This document shows positions 1 through 6,565 of a DNA stretch of 41,160 nt, one piece after another (position 1 is the first letter of the stretch; each line of letters begins with the position of its first letter). Location: assembly GCA_017396395.1 (NCBI GenBank), contig JAFQMF010000013.1, positions 1 through 41,160 on the forward strand, in the 5' to 3' direction. The DNA is from Clostridia bacterium (GTDB lineage Bacteria > Bacillota > Clostridia > RUG12999). A model generated the notes under the pieces. It ran no database searches. It saw only the letters and a program-made list of their open reading frames with translations, and had not been told where the DNA came from. Both the position numbers and the translations under genes were made by a program.

Positions 1-1
1 A

Positions 2-550
2 TTTCCAAGCCATTACATACATATAAAACCTCAATTTCAGTCATCTGGGGAATGTGATTTTATTGATACTGTTAGTGGAGAAAAATTTGATGTTAAATTC
101 CCTATCAGTAAAAAACAAGGAAAAATGATTGGAAGTAGAAACGGGGATGTAAATTTTCTTACTAAATCAATCTACTCCGAAGCATTGGAATTTCAAAAAT
201 GTTTTTCTCCAACTCAACAGTTGAAAGTCCATGAACTGCAATTATACAAAAAGATTAAATCACACATTGAAAAATCAACGGATGATGAGAACATAATATT
301 TTTCATTCCATTTCCAATAGTCTATGATTTTGAAGGGTTTCCACTTGTTGGATGTTCGGATATTCTAAAAAAGATATTTAAAGAGTTGGAATCTTCAGAA
401 GTGATAGTCGGTAAAACACTCTATGCCCTATACTGTTCAATTGATAGAAAAATGGTATTACGTAATTTGAGAACGGATAAAAGAGAATATATTTCATATC
501 CTAAAATCGAAGAGTATGTAAAATATGATGTGAAAGTTATAGAAGTTTAA
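2..550 (+). CDS. Hypothetical protein, 5' end cut by window edge; possible nuclease-like strand pattern
   Basis: The frame is open from the first bases of the window to a TAA at 548-550, and the first internal ATG (125) has no good ribosome-binding site, so the gene almost certainly starts outside the window. I do not recognise the family. Near the visible N terminus, an acidic stretch (CDFID) is followed about ten residues later by KFDVK. That spacing resembles the paired beta strands of PD-(D/E)xK nucleases, with D-V-K as the (D/E)xK motif; this is weak and inferred. The rest is a soluble alpha/beta-looking chain without membrane segments or a signal peptide. It lies 24 bp upstream of the next gene on the same strand, so the two are probably co-transcribed. 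It could equally be any accessory protein. Confidence 0.6.
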   Translation, partial: FPSHYIHIKPQFQSSGECDFIDTVSGEKFDVKFPISKKQGKMIGSRNGDVNFLTKSIYSEALEFQKCFSPTQQLKVHELQLYKKIKSHIEKSTDDENIIFFIPFPIVYDFEGFPLVGCSDILKKIFKELESSEVIVGKTLYALYCSIDRKMVLRNLRTDKREYISYPKIEEYVKYDVKVIEV

Positions 551-574
551 CTTTATACAACATGGAGGTATAAT

Positions 575-2401
575 ATGATTTATTGTGAGTATAAATATAA
601 TTATTCAGACTATGACTTTTATAATTATGCCTTCATTGAGCCTGAAGATTATAAAGAAATTGACTCCAAAGTTATGCAAATACTAGACTATCGAACTCAA
701 TATATTACCTCTTTGTTTGAAAACACATTAAACGCAAAATTCAAAAAGATTGTTTTAGATAAGTTAAACAACATTTACATATTTGAAGATAAATATGTAG
801 TGTTTGCTGGAATGATGTATCGAAAATATCCATATTTAGATAATTCAATGTTCACCAAAGAAAGCGATGACTACTACTTAAACCGGAAATTTCCTTTTGT
901 TTTTTCTGAATTAGTTTACAGTCAGACAGAATTTTCTGATTATGAAAAACTTGCTAACATTGTTAATAGTAAATTTCCTGCACAACAAATCGCTGTTTTT
1001 GATGTAAAGCAATACTATATTAGGAAATTCGACGACAGAAGTTTGTTGGATGATAACGATGATAAATTTCACACTTTTGCAGAAAAATTTAAAGAGCACT
1101 TTAATCTTTATGAATTATTGCATAACAATCAAGCAAATCAAATTATAATCGATAATCATGATTATAATAGTATTGTTAATTATTTGAACAGTATTGTTGA
1201 AAAATTGAAAGAGCATTTATCTCAATTTAACTATAAAGAGTTTACCATCAACGAGCACGAAAAGGTGTTAGTATTTGAAGAAACATTGGTTATCTACATA
1301 GGGGTTAAGGCTAGTCACTCTGCTTTTAGAGATAAATTCCATAAAAAAGGAAACATCATTGATAGATATACGATAGTCATACAAGAATTGACATATAACG
1401 AATTATACAATCAAATGAAATTCAGTAAATTCGTTAAAGGAATACATTTGATAGACGGCACTGGTTACGCACCAGAAACATACAATAATTTATACTATAG
1501 ACCTTTCAAGACCGGGGATATACATGAAATAATTGTCAAAGGTGAACACCCTCAATTTTGGCAAACTAGCAATTTTTCGCTTGTCAACAAAGCATTGCCC
1601 ACATTAAAATTACAAGAAAGATACGATTCTTGGGAAGGATTCCAGTACTATTTTATAGTTTATGAGTTGACTGTAAATGGAAAGATTGGTGTTTCGGTCG
1701 CAAGAACAACAAATCCAAAAGCTCATACAGAAGGATATTCTTTACTAAGTGCACTTGAACACTACAAGAATATTCCATATAATCTTTTTGTTGCTGATTC
1801 AACTTGGCATAAATGCAGAGAAGCCCTTGTTGAAGAAGCAAAAGCAAACAAGTGGAAAAATGTAAAAAAGAAAGGAAATACACAATCACTGTTTGCTGAA
1901 AAAGTTTCTTTTTATATTGTTCCTAGACAGATAAAGAACAAGGACGATGTATTAACTGTACAAAAAATTGTTTTGGCAGAAGCAAAAAATAATACAGACA
2001 AACCATTTGAGCGATATATTTACGATATAATAGACTATAAGTGGAAATCTGAAGAATTAATGTTGGAATGTGTAGAAAAAGTTTTTAAGAAAAACACTGT
2101 TATACATCAGTACAGACCATACTTTTTGAGGTCTCAAAAAGGACAAATGTCGTATGATGTTTTTGTGTGCGGAAAGAATATTGCTTTTGAATATCAAGGC
2201 AAACAGCATTTTGAACCAGTTGATTTTTTTGGTGGGGAGAAGCATTTTAAAGAACAAGCAGAAAGAGATATATTAAAGAAAAAACTCAGCGAAGAAAACG
2301 GAATCACTTTGATCTATGTGAATTATGATGAAGATGTTTCGGTGGATCTGATAAAGGATAAAGTTAATCAAGCTATGGGGAACCCTGATACTAACAATTG
2401 A
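575..2401 (+). CDS. Large accessory protein with C-terminal Vsr/PD-(D/E)xK-like endonuclease domain
   Basis: A 608-residue soluble protein starting at an ATG 5 bases after a clear GGAGGT (564-569). The N-terminal 450 residues match nothing I can name. The last 130 residues look like the small endonuclease fold found in Vsr/DUF559-type and zinc-ribbon-associated nucleases: an acidic strand (SYDVFV), then an E-Y-Q-G-x-Q-H strand (about residues 543-549), then a conserved-looking F-E-P-V-D-F-F-G-G loop, a K/E-rich helix (KEQAERDILKKK) and a final strand (ITLIYVNYDE). The Asp, Glu and His would be the candidate catalytic residues. Gene order suggests an accessory two-gene operon, possibly restriction or defence, but no methylase, helicase or known partner is visible. 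The nuclease domain is moderately supported; the role is inferred. Confidence 0.65.
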   Translation: MIYCEYKYNYSDYDFYNYAFIEPEDYKEIDSKVMQILDYRTQYITSLFENTLNAKFKKIVLDKLNNIYIFEDKYVVFAGMMYRKYPYLDNSMFTKESDDYYLNRKFPFVFSELVYSQTEFSDYEKLANIVNSKFPAQQIAVFDVKQYYIRKFDDRSLLDDNDDKFHTFAEKFKEHFNLYELLHNNQANQIIIDNHDYNSIVNYLNSIVEKLKEHLSQFNYKEFTINEHEKVLVFEETLVIYIGVKASHSAFRDKFHKKGNIIDRYTIVIQELTYNELYNQMKFSKFVKGIHLIDGTGYAPETYNNLYYRPFKTGDIHEIIVKGEHPQFWQTSNFSLVNKALPTLKLQERYDSWEGFQYYFIVYELTVNGKIGVSVARTTNPKAHTEGYSLLSALEHYKNIPYNLFVADSTWHKCREALVEEAKANKWKNVKKKGNTQSLFAEKVSFYIVPRQIKNKDDVLTVQKIVLAEAKNNTDKPFERYIYDIIDYKWKSEELMLECVEKVFKKNTVIHQYRPYFLRSQKGQMSYDVFVCGKNIAFEYQGKQHFEPVDFFGGEKHFKEQAERDILKKKLSEENGITLIYVNYDEDVSVDLIKDKVNQAMGNPDTNN

Positions 2402-2419
2402 AATATCGCCTTAAAAAAG

Positions 2420-2469
2420 GGGGTGCATTTTCACTACAAAGGGGTGCAAAATTTCTTGTAGGGGGTGCA
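2420..2469. repeat. Three GGGGTGCA direct repeats with exact 21-bp period
   Basis: GGGGTGCA occurs at 2420, 2441 and 2462, exactly 21 bp (two helical turns) apart and just after the stop of the endonuclease-like gene. The bases between copies are AT-rich and only loosely similar. Evenly phased octamers suggest a multi-site protein-binding array. Arrays of this kind are found at the ends of some IS21-family elements, but no istA/istB is present, so it may be a leftover element end. Confidence 0.6.
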
Positions 2470-2497
2470 TTTTATCAAAATTAGGGTTATTTCCCAG

Positions 2498-2536
2498 AAA
2501 AAGACCTTAACTTTTTATCAAAGTTAAGGTCTTTTT
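2498..2536. terminator. Rho-independent terminator, bidirectional
   Basis: Perfect 17-bp inverted repeat (arms 2498-2514 and 2520-2536, loop 2515-2519) made of AAAAAGACCTTAACTTT and its complement, so a T tract follows the stem in either direction. It would end the accessory operon coming from the left. Confidence 0.85.
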
Positions 2537-2540
2537 CAAT

Positions 2541-2670
2541 GATGTTTGCCTGTCGGCAAATGATGACGGCTCCGCCTAATGTTTTGAAGTAAACATCGCA
2601 TCATTGCCACCAACGGGAGCAACATCATTATGCGAAGCATAACATCATATCCCCATTGGTGATGCTTCAT
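2541..2670. repeat. Dense cluster of short hairpins, probably a structured repetitive element
   Basis: Nested inverted repeats fill this 130-bp non-coding stretch: TTTGCC/GGCAAA (2545-2560), GGC-TCC-GCC (2568-2576), an outer pair GATGTTT/AAACATC (2541-2547, 2591-2597), TTATGC-GAA-GCATAA (2628-2642) and CACCAA/TTGGTG (2609-2614, 2656-2661). CATCAT/ATGATG motifs recur. The organisation looks like a REP/MITE-type element or a structured RNA. The reading frame across it on the minus strand is low-complexity and not convincing as a protein. Confidence 0.5.
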
Positions 2671-2679
2671 TAAAATACT

Positions 2680-2864
2680 TTGGATTTGAAAAAATTGGAG
2701 TTTGATTTTTTTAATTGCGGACTGCTCACACAGCACACTCCTAATAAAGATATATCAGCAGAAATTGCAAAATTTAGGGAGTATTGCAAATTGCTCGGAA
2801 AGAAACCTGAACAGCTTACACAAAAAGAGCTTGCAAATTTTCTTTGCAAGCTCTTTTTTTGTTA
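2680..2864 (+). pseudogene. Possible remnant of a coding sequence (3' end)
   Basis: The plus-strand frame starting at TTG 2680 reads like real protein for about 50 residues (for example AKFREYCKLLGKKPEQLTQK). It has no ribosome-binding site, then runs through the terminator hairpin at 2822-2858 and into the antisense of the next gene before stopping at 2919. This could be the tail of a gene whose 5' part was lost when the repeats to its left arrived. It may also be chance. Confidence 0.2.
2822..2858. terminator. Bidirectional terminator for the M23 peptidase gene
   Basis: Perfect 16-bp stem (2822-2837 and 2843-2858, loop TTTTC) with A5/T5 ends, 6 bp past the stop codon of the minus-strand peptidase gene. 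It works in both orientations. Confidence 0.85.
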
Positions 2865-4358
2865 CTATAAATATCTTTCGGGGTTTTGTGTAACGCCGTT
2901 TTTGCGGATTTCAAGATGAAGGTGCGGTCCTGTAGAGAAGCCTGTATTTCCTACAGCCCCTATTGTTTCACCCTGTGCCACAATTTCACCTTTTTTAACA
3001 TATATCTTACTTAAATGTGCGTAATATGTCTGATATCCGTTACCATGATCAACTATAATAAGGTTGCCGTATCCGCCTCTGTTCCAGCCGGCAAAAGTAA
3101 CTCTGCCTTCATCACAGGAACGTACAGGAGAGCCTGTAGCCAATGCCATATCAAGACCCGTATGAACACTTCCCCATCTGGGACCATATCTGGAAGTAAT
3201 ACGATAACCCTTAACCGGCCAGATAAATGTTCCGCTTCCTATACCTCTGGGGGCAGGTGTTGTGCCTATATGAATTTTCCCTGGAACAGGCTGACTTAAC
3301 ATTTCCTCTTTTTTCAATACACGAAGAGAAACATCCTCGATACCATTAATTCTCGTTATATCAGCAGTTACCTTACGCCAACCCTTCTGTCCGTAGTCCA
3401 CAATCTTAGTCTGACCAATATAAAGTCCGGGATCATCAATCCTTATCATTTCATTCTCAACGCTTTCTTCAATAACTGCGTCACGAATAATTGTTTTAAC
3501 ATCCACCACAGGTTTTGGTGCAGGTACCTGAAGAATATCCCCAACGTGAATTACACCATCATAATCAGGATTAAGAGAAATTATATTATTTACTGTAGTT
3601 TCATTTCTTCTTGCAATTCCCCAAAGACTGTCCCCTGCTTCAACGGTATATCCTCTTGTAGATACTGTAACGTCATTCATAAGTCCCATCGCATCTTCAA
3701 TTGATACTGCTGCCGCATAAGTAGTTGCCTCAGATTTAAGTTCAATTTTATTTAAAATCTCCGAGCTGCATTCCATACCTTCCAAAAAGTACTGATTTTT
3801 AATTCTTTCCAGAGCAACTTTAGCTTCGCTTTCTGTGCGAAGGGTTGCCATTTTTGTTCCATCAACATATATACTGCAGCCATTAAGCATAGCAGAAGAA
3901 TGTTCCACCATATTTTTTCGGATATCTTCATCCTTAGTGTAGTTTTCTTCTGACACTATTTTGAATTTGTAGGTAATATTTTCTATTTTTCCTTCCTCAG
4001 TCCCACTTAAAGAAACAATTTCATTATTTAAATCCACCTTGATTGCCTCTATTGTTTCTTTTGTTTGGGCAACACCAATACTTTTTTCATTAATAAAGCC
4101 TTCATATCCTACCGAGCACATAGTCACCAACATAAAGGTGAAGGCTGTAAGTCCAATAACTGCGTAGGTATATATAGCAATTTTTCTGGAGAGGGCTCTT
4201 GCATACTCCTCAAATTTTCTGCGTATTCCGATATTTTTAAGCTCATCTATATGATATATTGCTTTTTTACGTTTTTTTCTTACCGGTTTTTTATATTTTC
4301 TTTTCGGCTCTGTTATCAGGTTAATCTCTTCAATAATCGGTTTCTCGTTTATTTCCAC
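2865..4358 (-). CDS. Membrane-anchored LysM-G5-M23 family metallopeptidase
   Basis: A 497-residue cell-wall hydrolase. A very basic cytoplasmic head (residues 20-35) precedes one membrane segment (about 61-80). Outside the membrane come a spacer of about 150 residues, a LysM peptidoglycan-binding domain (237-279, with AGDSLWGIA), a G5-like domain (about 285-365) and a C-terminal peptidase M23 domain (378-497). The zinc/catalytic signature is complete: H399-x3-D403 and H479-x-H481. Expected activity is endopeptidase cleavage of peptidoglycan cross-bridges. The start is GTG at 4358 behind AGGTGA. It is divergent from sigK, so a sporulation or engulfment link is possible. However, its own promoter looks like ordinary sigma-A, so vegetative cell-wall remodelling is at least as likely. 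Confidence 0.9.
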   Translation of the reverse strand: MEINEKPIIEEINLITEPKRKYKKPVRKKRKKAIYHIDELKNIGIRRKFEEYARALSRKIAIYTYAVIGLTAFTFMLVTMCSVGYEGFINEKSIGVAQTKETIEAIKVDLNNEIVSLSGTEEGKIENITYKFKIVSEENYTKDEDIRKNMVEHSSAMLNGCSIYVDGTKMATLRTESEAKVALERIKNQYFLEGMECSSEILNKIELKSEATTYAAAVSIEDAMGLMNDVTVSTRGYTVEAGDSLWGIARRNETTVNNIISLNPDYDGVIHVGDILQVPAPKPVVDVKTIIRDAVIEESVENEMIRIDDPGLYIGQTKIVDYGQKGWRKVTADITRINGIEDVSLRVLKKEEMLSQPVPGKIHIGTTPAPRGIGSGTFIWPVKGYRITSRYGPRWGSVHTGLDMALATGSPVRSCDEGRVTFAGWNRGGYGNLIIVDHGNGYQTYYAHLSKIYVKKGEIVAQGETIGAVGNTGFSTGPHLHLEIRKNGVTQNPERYL

Positions 4359-4397
4359 ACTCTCACCTGCCTTTTGTAAAACTAAACAATTGTAAAT

Positions 4398-4426
4398 ATT
4401 TTACCATATCAATGAAAAAAAGTCAA
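4398..4426 (-). promoter_or_regulatory. Sigma-A type promoter for the M23 peptidase gene
   Basis: On the minus strand, TTGACT (4421-4426) and TAAAAT (4398-4403) are separated by 17 bp, about 40 bp upstream of the start codon. Confidence 0.7.
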
Positions 4427-4480
4427 GTTTTACAAACTTCAGCTTCACTCTAAAGCTTTTTTTATTTTACCTTTTTTCTA

Positions 4481-4508
4481 TTATATTTTACTTTTTTCTA
4501 CATATATT
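4481..4508 (+). promoter_or_regulatory. Weak sigma-E-like promoter candidate upstream of sigK
   Basis: TTATATT (4481-4487), 13 bp, then CATATATT (4501-4508) resembles the sigma-E consensus (KMATATT, 14-15 bp, CATACAnT). The spacer is one base short and each box carries a mismatch. B. subtilis sigK is sigma-E dependent, which makes the site plausible but not proven. Confidence 0.3.
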
Positions 4509-4529
4509 GAAATAAAGGATGTGATAAAA

Positions 4530-5228
4530 ATGCTTTCACTTATTACTGCCATATGGGGGTTTCTTTCTACAAATATATGTTTTTTTGCTTGCTACATAAG
4601 CAGCGGAAATGCATTTCCGCCCCCCCTTTCAGCAGAGGAAGAAAACAAATTGCTTTCACAATATGAAAAAGGAGATGAAAATGCACGAAATCTTCTTATT
4701 GAACACAATCTACGCCTTGTTGCCCATATTGCAAAAAAATATACATCTGGTTCCTGTGATTCTGATGACCTTTTATCTATTGGCACAATAGGTCTTATTA
4801 AGGGAATAAACTCTTACTCTTTAAAAAGGCAAACTAAACTCAGCACTTTTCTTGCCAAATGCATACAAAATGAAATATTAATGTACCTTCGTTCAGGAAA
4901 AAAACTGCAAAAGGATATCTCGCTTAGCGAAGCCTTAGGAAAGGACGGGGAAGGAAATGAGCTAACCTTCCTTGACATTATATCAGATGAAGAGGAATCT
5001 GTAATAGGTGAAGTTGCACGAAACCTGCAATTAAAGGCTTTGTATAATAAAATTTCCACTATACTTGACAAGCGGGAAGCTTATATAATTATTCACAGAT
5101 ATGGCCTGTGTGGCGGAGAGGAAAAAACGCAAAGTCAGGTAGCAAGGGATTTGGGCATTAGCCGTTCCTATGTTTCCCGAATTGAAAAAACAGCAATTTC
5201 AAAGCTAAAATACGCATTTAAAGAATAA
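4530..5228 (+). CDS. sigK: RNA polymerase sporulation sigma factor SigK (pro-sigma-K)
   Basis: A 232-residue sigma-70 family protein that directs late mother-cell transcription during sporulation. The N terminus is a hydrophobic pro-sequence (about residues 1-25, ending before NAFPPPLS), as in B. subtilis pro-sigma-K, which is removed by the membrane protease SpoIVFB. Region 2 (LIEHNLRLVAHIAKKY, LLSIGTIGLIKGI) and region 4 (QVARDLGISRSYVSRIEKTA) are clear, and the spacing matches SigK closely. I place the start at ATG 4530, not GTG 4521, because AAGGATGTGAT, a near-perfect anti-SD match, overlaps the GTG and sits 5 bases before the ATG. The gene is continuous: there is no skin-type insertion. 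An M23 peptidase is divergent upstream and a small-RNA-like unit lies downstream. Confidence 0.93.
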   Translation: MLSLITAIWGFLSTNICFFACYISSGNAFPPPLSAEEENKLLSQYEKGDENARNLLIEHNLRLVAHIAKKYTSGSCDSDDLLSIGTIGLIKGINSYSLKRQTKLSTFLAKCIQNEILMYLRSGKKLQKDISLSEALGKDGEGNELTFLDIISDEEESVIGEVARNLQLKALYNKISTILDKREAYIIIHRYGLCGGEEKTQSQVARDLGISRSYVSRIEKTAISKLKYAFKE

Positions 5229-5386
5229 TTTTTGTGCATTTACACAAATTATATTATTTTATGTAAACCTAATTTGTGCAATATAGCAACTCTTTGAAAT
5301 TTGAAGAAAATAAATAAAATACAGAAAAATAGAGTTATATTTTTATTTTTTTAGTAATTTTCTCCAAATTTCGTCTATAAACGGAC

Positions 5387-5415
5387 TTGAATTTGTGTAA
5401 ATACTCTGGTATAAT
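5387..5415 (+). promoter_or_regulatory. Sigma-A promoter of the sRNA-like unit
   Basis: TTGAAT (5387-5392), 17-bp spacer, TATAAT (5410-5415). No normal gene follows before the terminator at 5668. Confidence 0.75.
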
Positions 5416-5630
5416 GAAGTTGAAAGAAAAAGAAAGAGGTGAGTCCAGTGGCACATTAATTGGGTATATGAACTAAGACAATGAATGAATTAAGATTTAA
5501 ATAGATTTATATACTATAGATAGTTTGCGATTAAATTTAGGAGGTGTCTCCCTTGAAAATGTAATTTTCAGGAGAAACTAAAAAGAAGCGATTAATTAAC
5601 CTAATTTTATATACAGAAAGGATTATAATT

Positions 5631-5660
5631 ATGAAAATGGAGAATAATCCGCCTGAATAG
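5631..5660 (+). CDS. Nine-codon mini-ORF at the end of the sRNA-like unit
   Basis: ATG 5631 to TAG 5660 encodes MKMENNPPE. It has AAAGGAT eight bases upstream and ends 7 bp before the terminator stem. The good SD and position suggest it is translated; nothing in the peptide reveals a role. Confidence 0.3.
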   Translation: MKMENNPPE

Positions 5661-5667
5661 TAATTAT

Positions 5668-5696
5668 CCCCGAGGCATATGCCTCGGGGTTTTTTT
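5668..5696 (+). terminator. Strong rho-independent terminator
   Basis: Perfect 22-bp palindrome CCCCGAGGCAT/ATGCCTCGGGG (5668-5689) followed by seven T on the plus strand only. It ends the sRNA-like unit just before the convergent ispE stop. Confidence 0.93.
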
Positions 5697-5708
5697 AGCT
5701 TTTAACTT

Positions 5709-6548
5709 TTACAGTGTGTGGCCAAGATATACAAATGGACAGGTTTCCCTTAAAATCTGCATAGTCTGCTTCGCCTTTGTTTCATCATCAAAAAGTCCAA
5801 ACACTGTAGGCCCGCTGCCACTCATTATACTACCAAGGGCACCGCCTTTTAACATTGTGTTTTTAATTTCTCCGATAATAGAATATTTCTCAGTAGAAAC
5901 CGGCTCTAAAACATTATACATTTTTTCAGCCAGCAGCTTAATATCACCCTTTTTTAGTGCTTCTATTGCTCCTTTTGTATCAGGATGACATGGAATTTCC
6001 TGCCAGTTTATCATAGAATAAACCCATTTTGTAGAAAGGCTCACTGCAGGTTTTGCAAGAAGCACCAGAGTTCTTGGCATATTCCCAAGGGAAGTAAGTT
6101 TCTCCCCTATTCCTTCTGCCAATGCAGGTCTGCCATTTATGCAGTAAGGTAAATCTGCACCAATATTTCCTGATATATCCTTTAACTGCTCTATATTAAA
6201 TGGTTTGCCGTAAAGATGATTAAGACCTTTTAACACAGTTGAGCCATCTGTACTTCCCCCAGCAAGTCCGGCGGCAACAGGAATACGTTTATTAATTTTT
6301 ATATTAGCTCCCCCTGAAATTCCGCTTTTCTCAAAAAAAGCCTTGGCACATTTATATGCAATATTCCTTTCATCGATAGGAACATAAGGCAAATTACATT
6401 CAAGATGGATTTTTGAGGCTTTCTCTATTGTAATTGTATCATAAAGAGAAACTGTTTCCATAATCATTTCCACATTATGATATCCATCCTCACGTTTGCC
6501 TACAATATCAAGGGTAAGATTTACTTTTGCAGGTGCTTGTAAAACCAT
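5709..6548 (-). CDS. ispE: 4-diphosphocytidyl-2-C-methyl-D-erythritol kinase
   Basis: A 279-residue GHMP-family kinase of the MEP pathway; it phosphorylates CDP-methylerythritol with ATP on the way to isoprenoid precursors. The N-terminal APAKVNLTLDI carries the active-site lysine (K8). The ATP-binding glycine-rich motif is PVAAGLAGGSTDG (about 90-102), a slightly unusual form because most family members have SSDAAA at its end. IGADLPYCINGRPALAEGIGE supplies the catalytic Asp region, and SIMSGSGPTVFGLF is the C-terminal GHMP motif. Length is normal. The start at ATG 6548 is preceded by AAGGAGAG, and the gene lies 17 bp after radA, so it is probably translated from the same mRNA. Confidence 0.95.
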   Translation of the reverse strand: MVLQAPAKVNLTLDIVGKREDGYHNVEMIMETVSLYDTITIEKASKIHLECNLPYVPIDERNIAYKCAKAFFEKSGISGGANIKINKRIPVAAGLAGGSTDGSTVLKGLNHLYGKPFNIEQLKDISGNIGADLPYCINGRPALAEGIGEKLTSLGNMPRTLVLLAKPAVSLSTKWVYSMINWQEIPCHPDTKGAIEALKKGDIKLLAEKMYNVLEPVSTEKYSIIGEIKNTMLKGGALGSIMSGSGPTVFGLFDDETKAKQTMQILRETCPFVYLGHTL

Positions 6549-6565
6549 AACCTTAAACTCTCTCC

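Larger units (their letters stand above)
5422..5696 (+). ncRNA. Independent ~275-nt transcript with SD-led mini-ORFs, function unknown
   Basis: A sigma-A promoter and a strong terminator bracket 275 bp with no ordinary gene. Within it, good ribosome-binding sites precede only tiny frames: AAAGAGGTGAG then GTG-GCA-CAT-TAA (5448-5459); AGGAGGTGT (5539-5547) then TTG-AAA-ATG-TAA (5553-5564); AAAGGAT (5617-5623) then a 9-codon frame (5631-5660, MKMENNPPE). An unled 7-codon frame sits at 5481-5504. The middle site can fold two ways: GGAG/CTCC around GTGT, or TCTCC/GGAGA closing a TGAAAAT/ATTTTCA hairpin (5547-5575), so its SD could be switchable. It matches no riboswitch or 6S RNA that I recognise. 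It could be a regulatory or peptide-encoding RNA, or a decayed gene. Confidence 0.5.

Noticed and set aside
2420-2469. GGGGTGCA repeats as a CRISPR array
   Set aside because: The repeat unit is only 8 bp and the period 21 bp, with no 30-bp spacers and no cas genes.
2536-2736. Minus-strand 66-codon frame in the hairpin block
   Set aside because: It is low in complexity, follows the inverted repeats, and has no ribosome-binding site.
4521-4529. GTG 4521 as the sigK start
   Set aside because: The GTG is part of the ribosome-binding sequence AAGGATGTGAT; ATG 4530 has proper spacing.
5422-5696. 6S RNA or a known riboswitch
   Set aside because: I cannot draw the long bulged rod of 6S RNA, no riboswitch core is recognisable, and no gene follows to be controlled.
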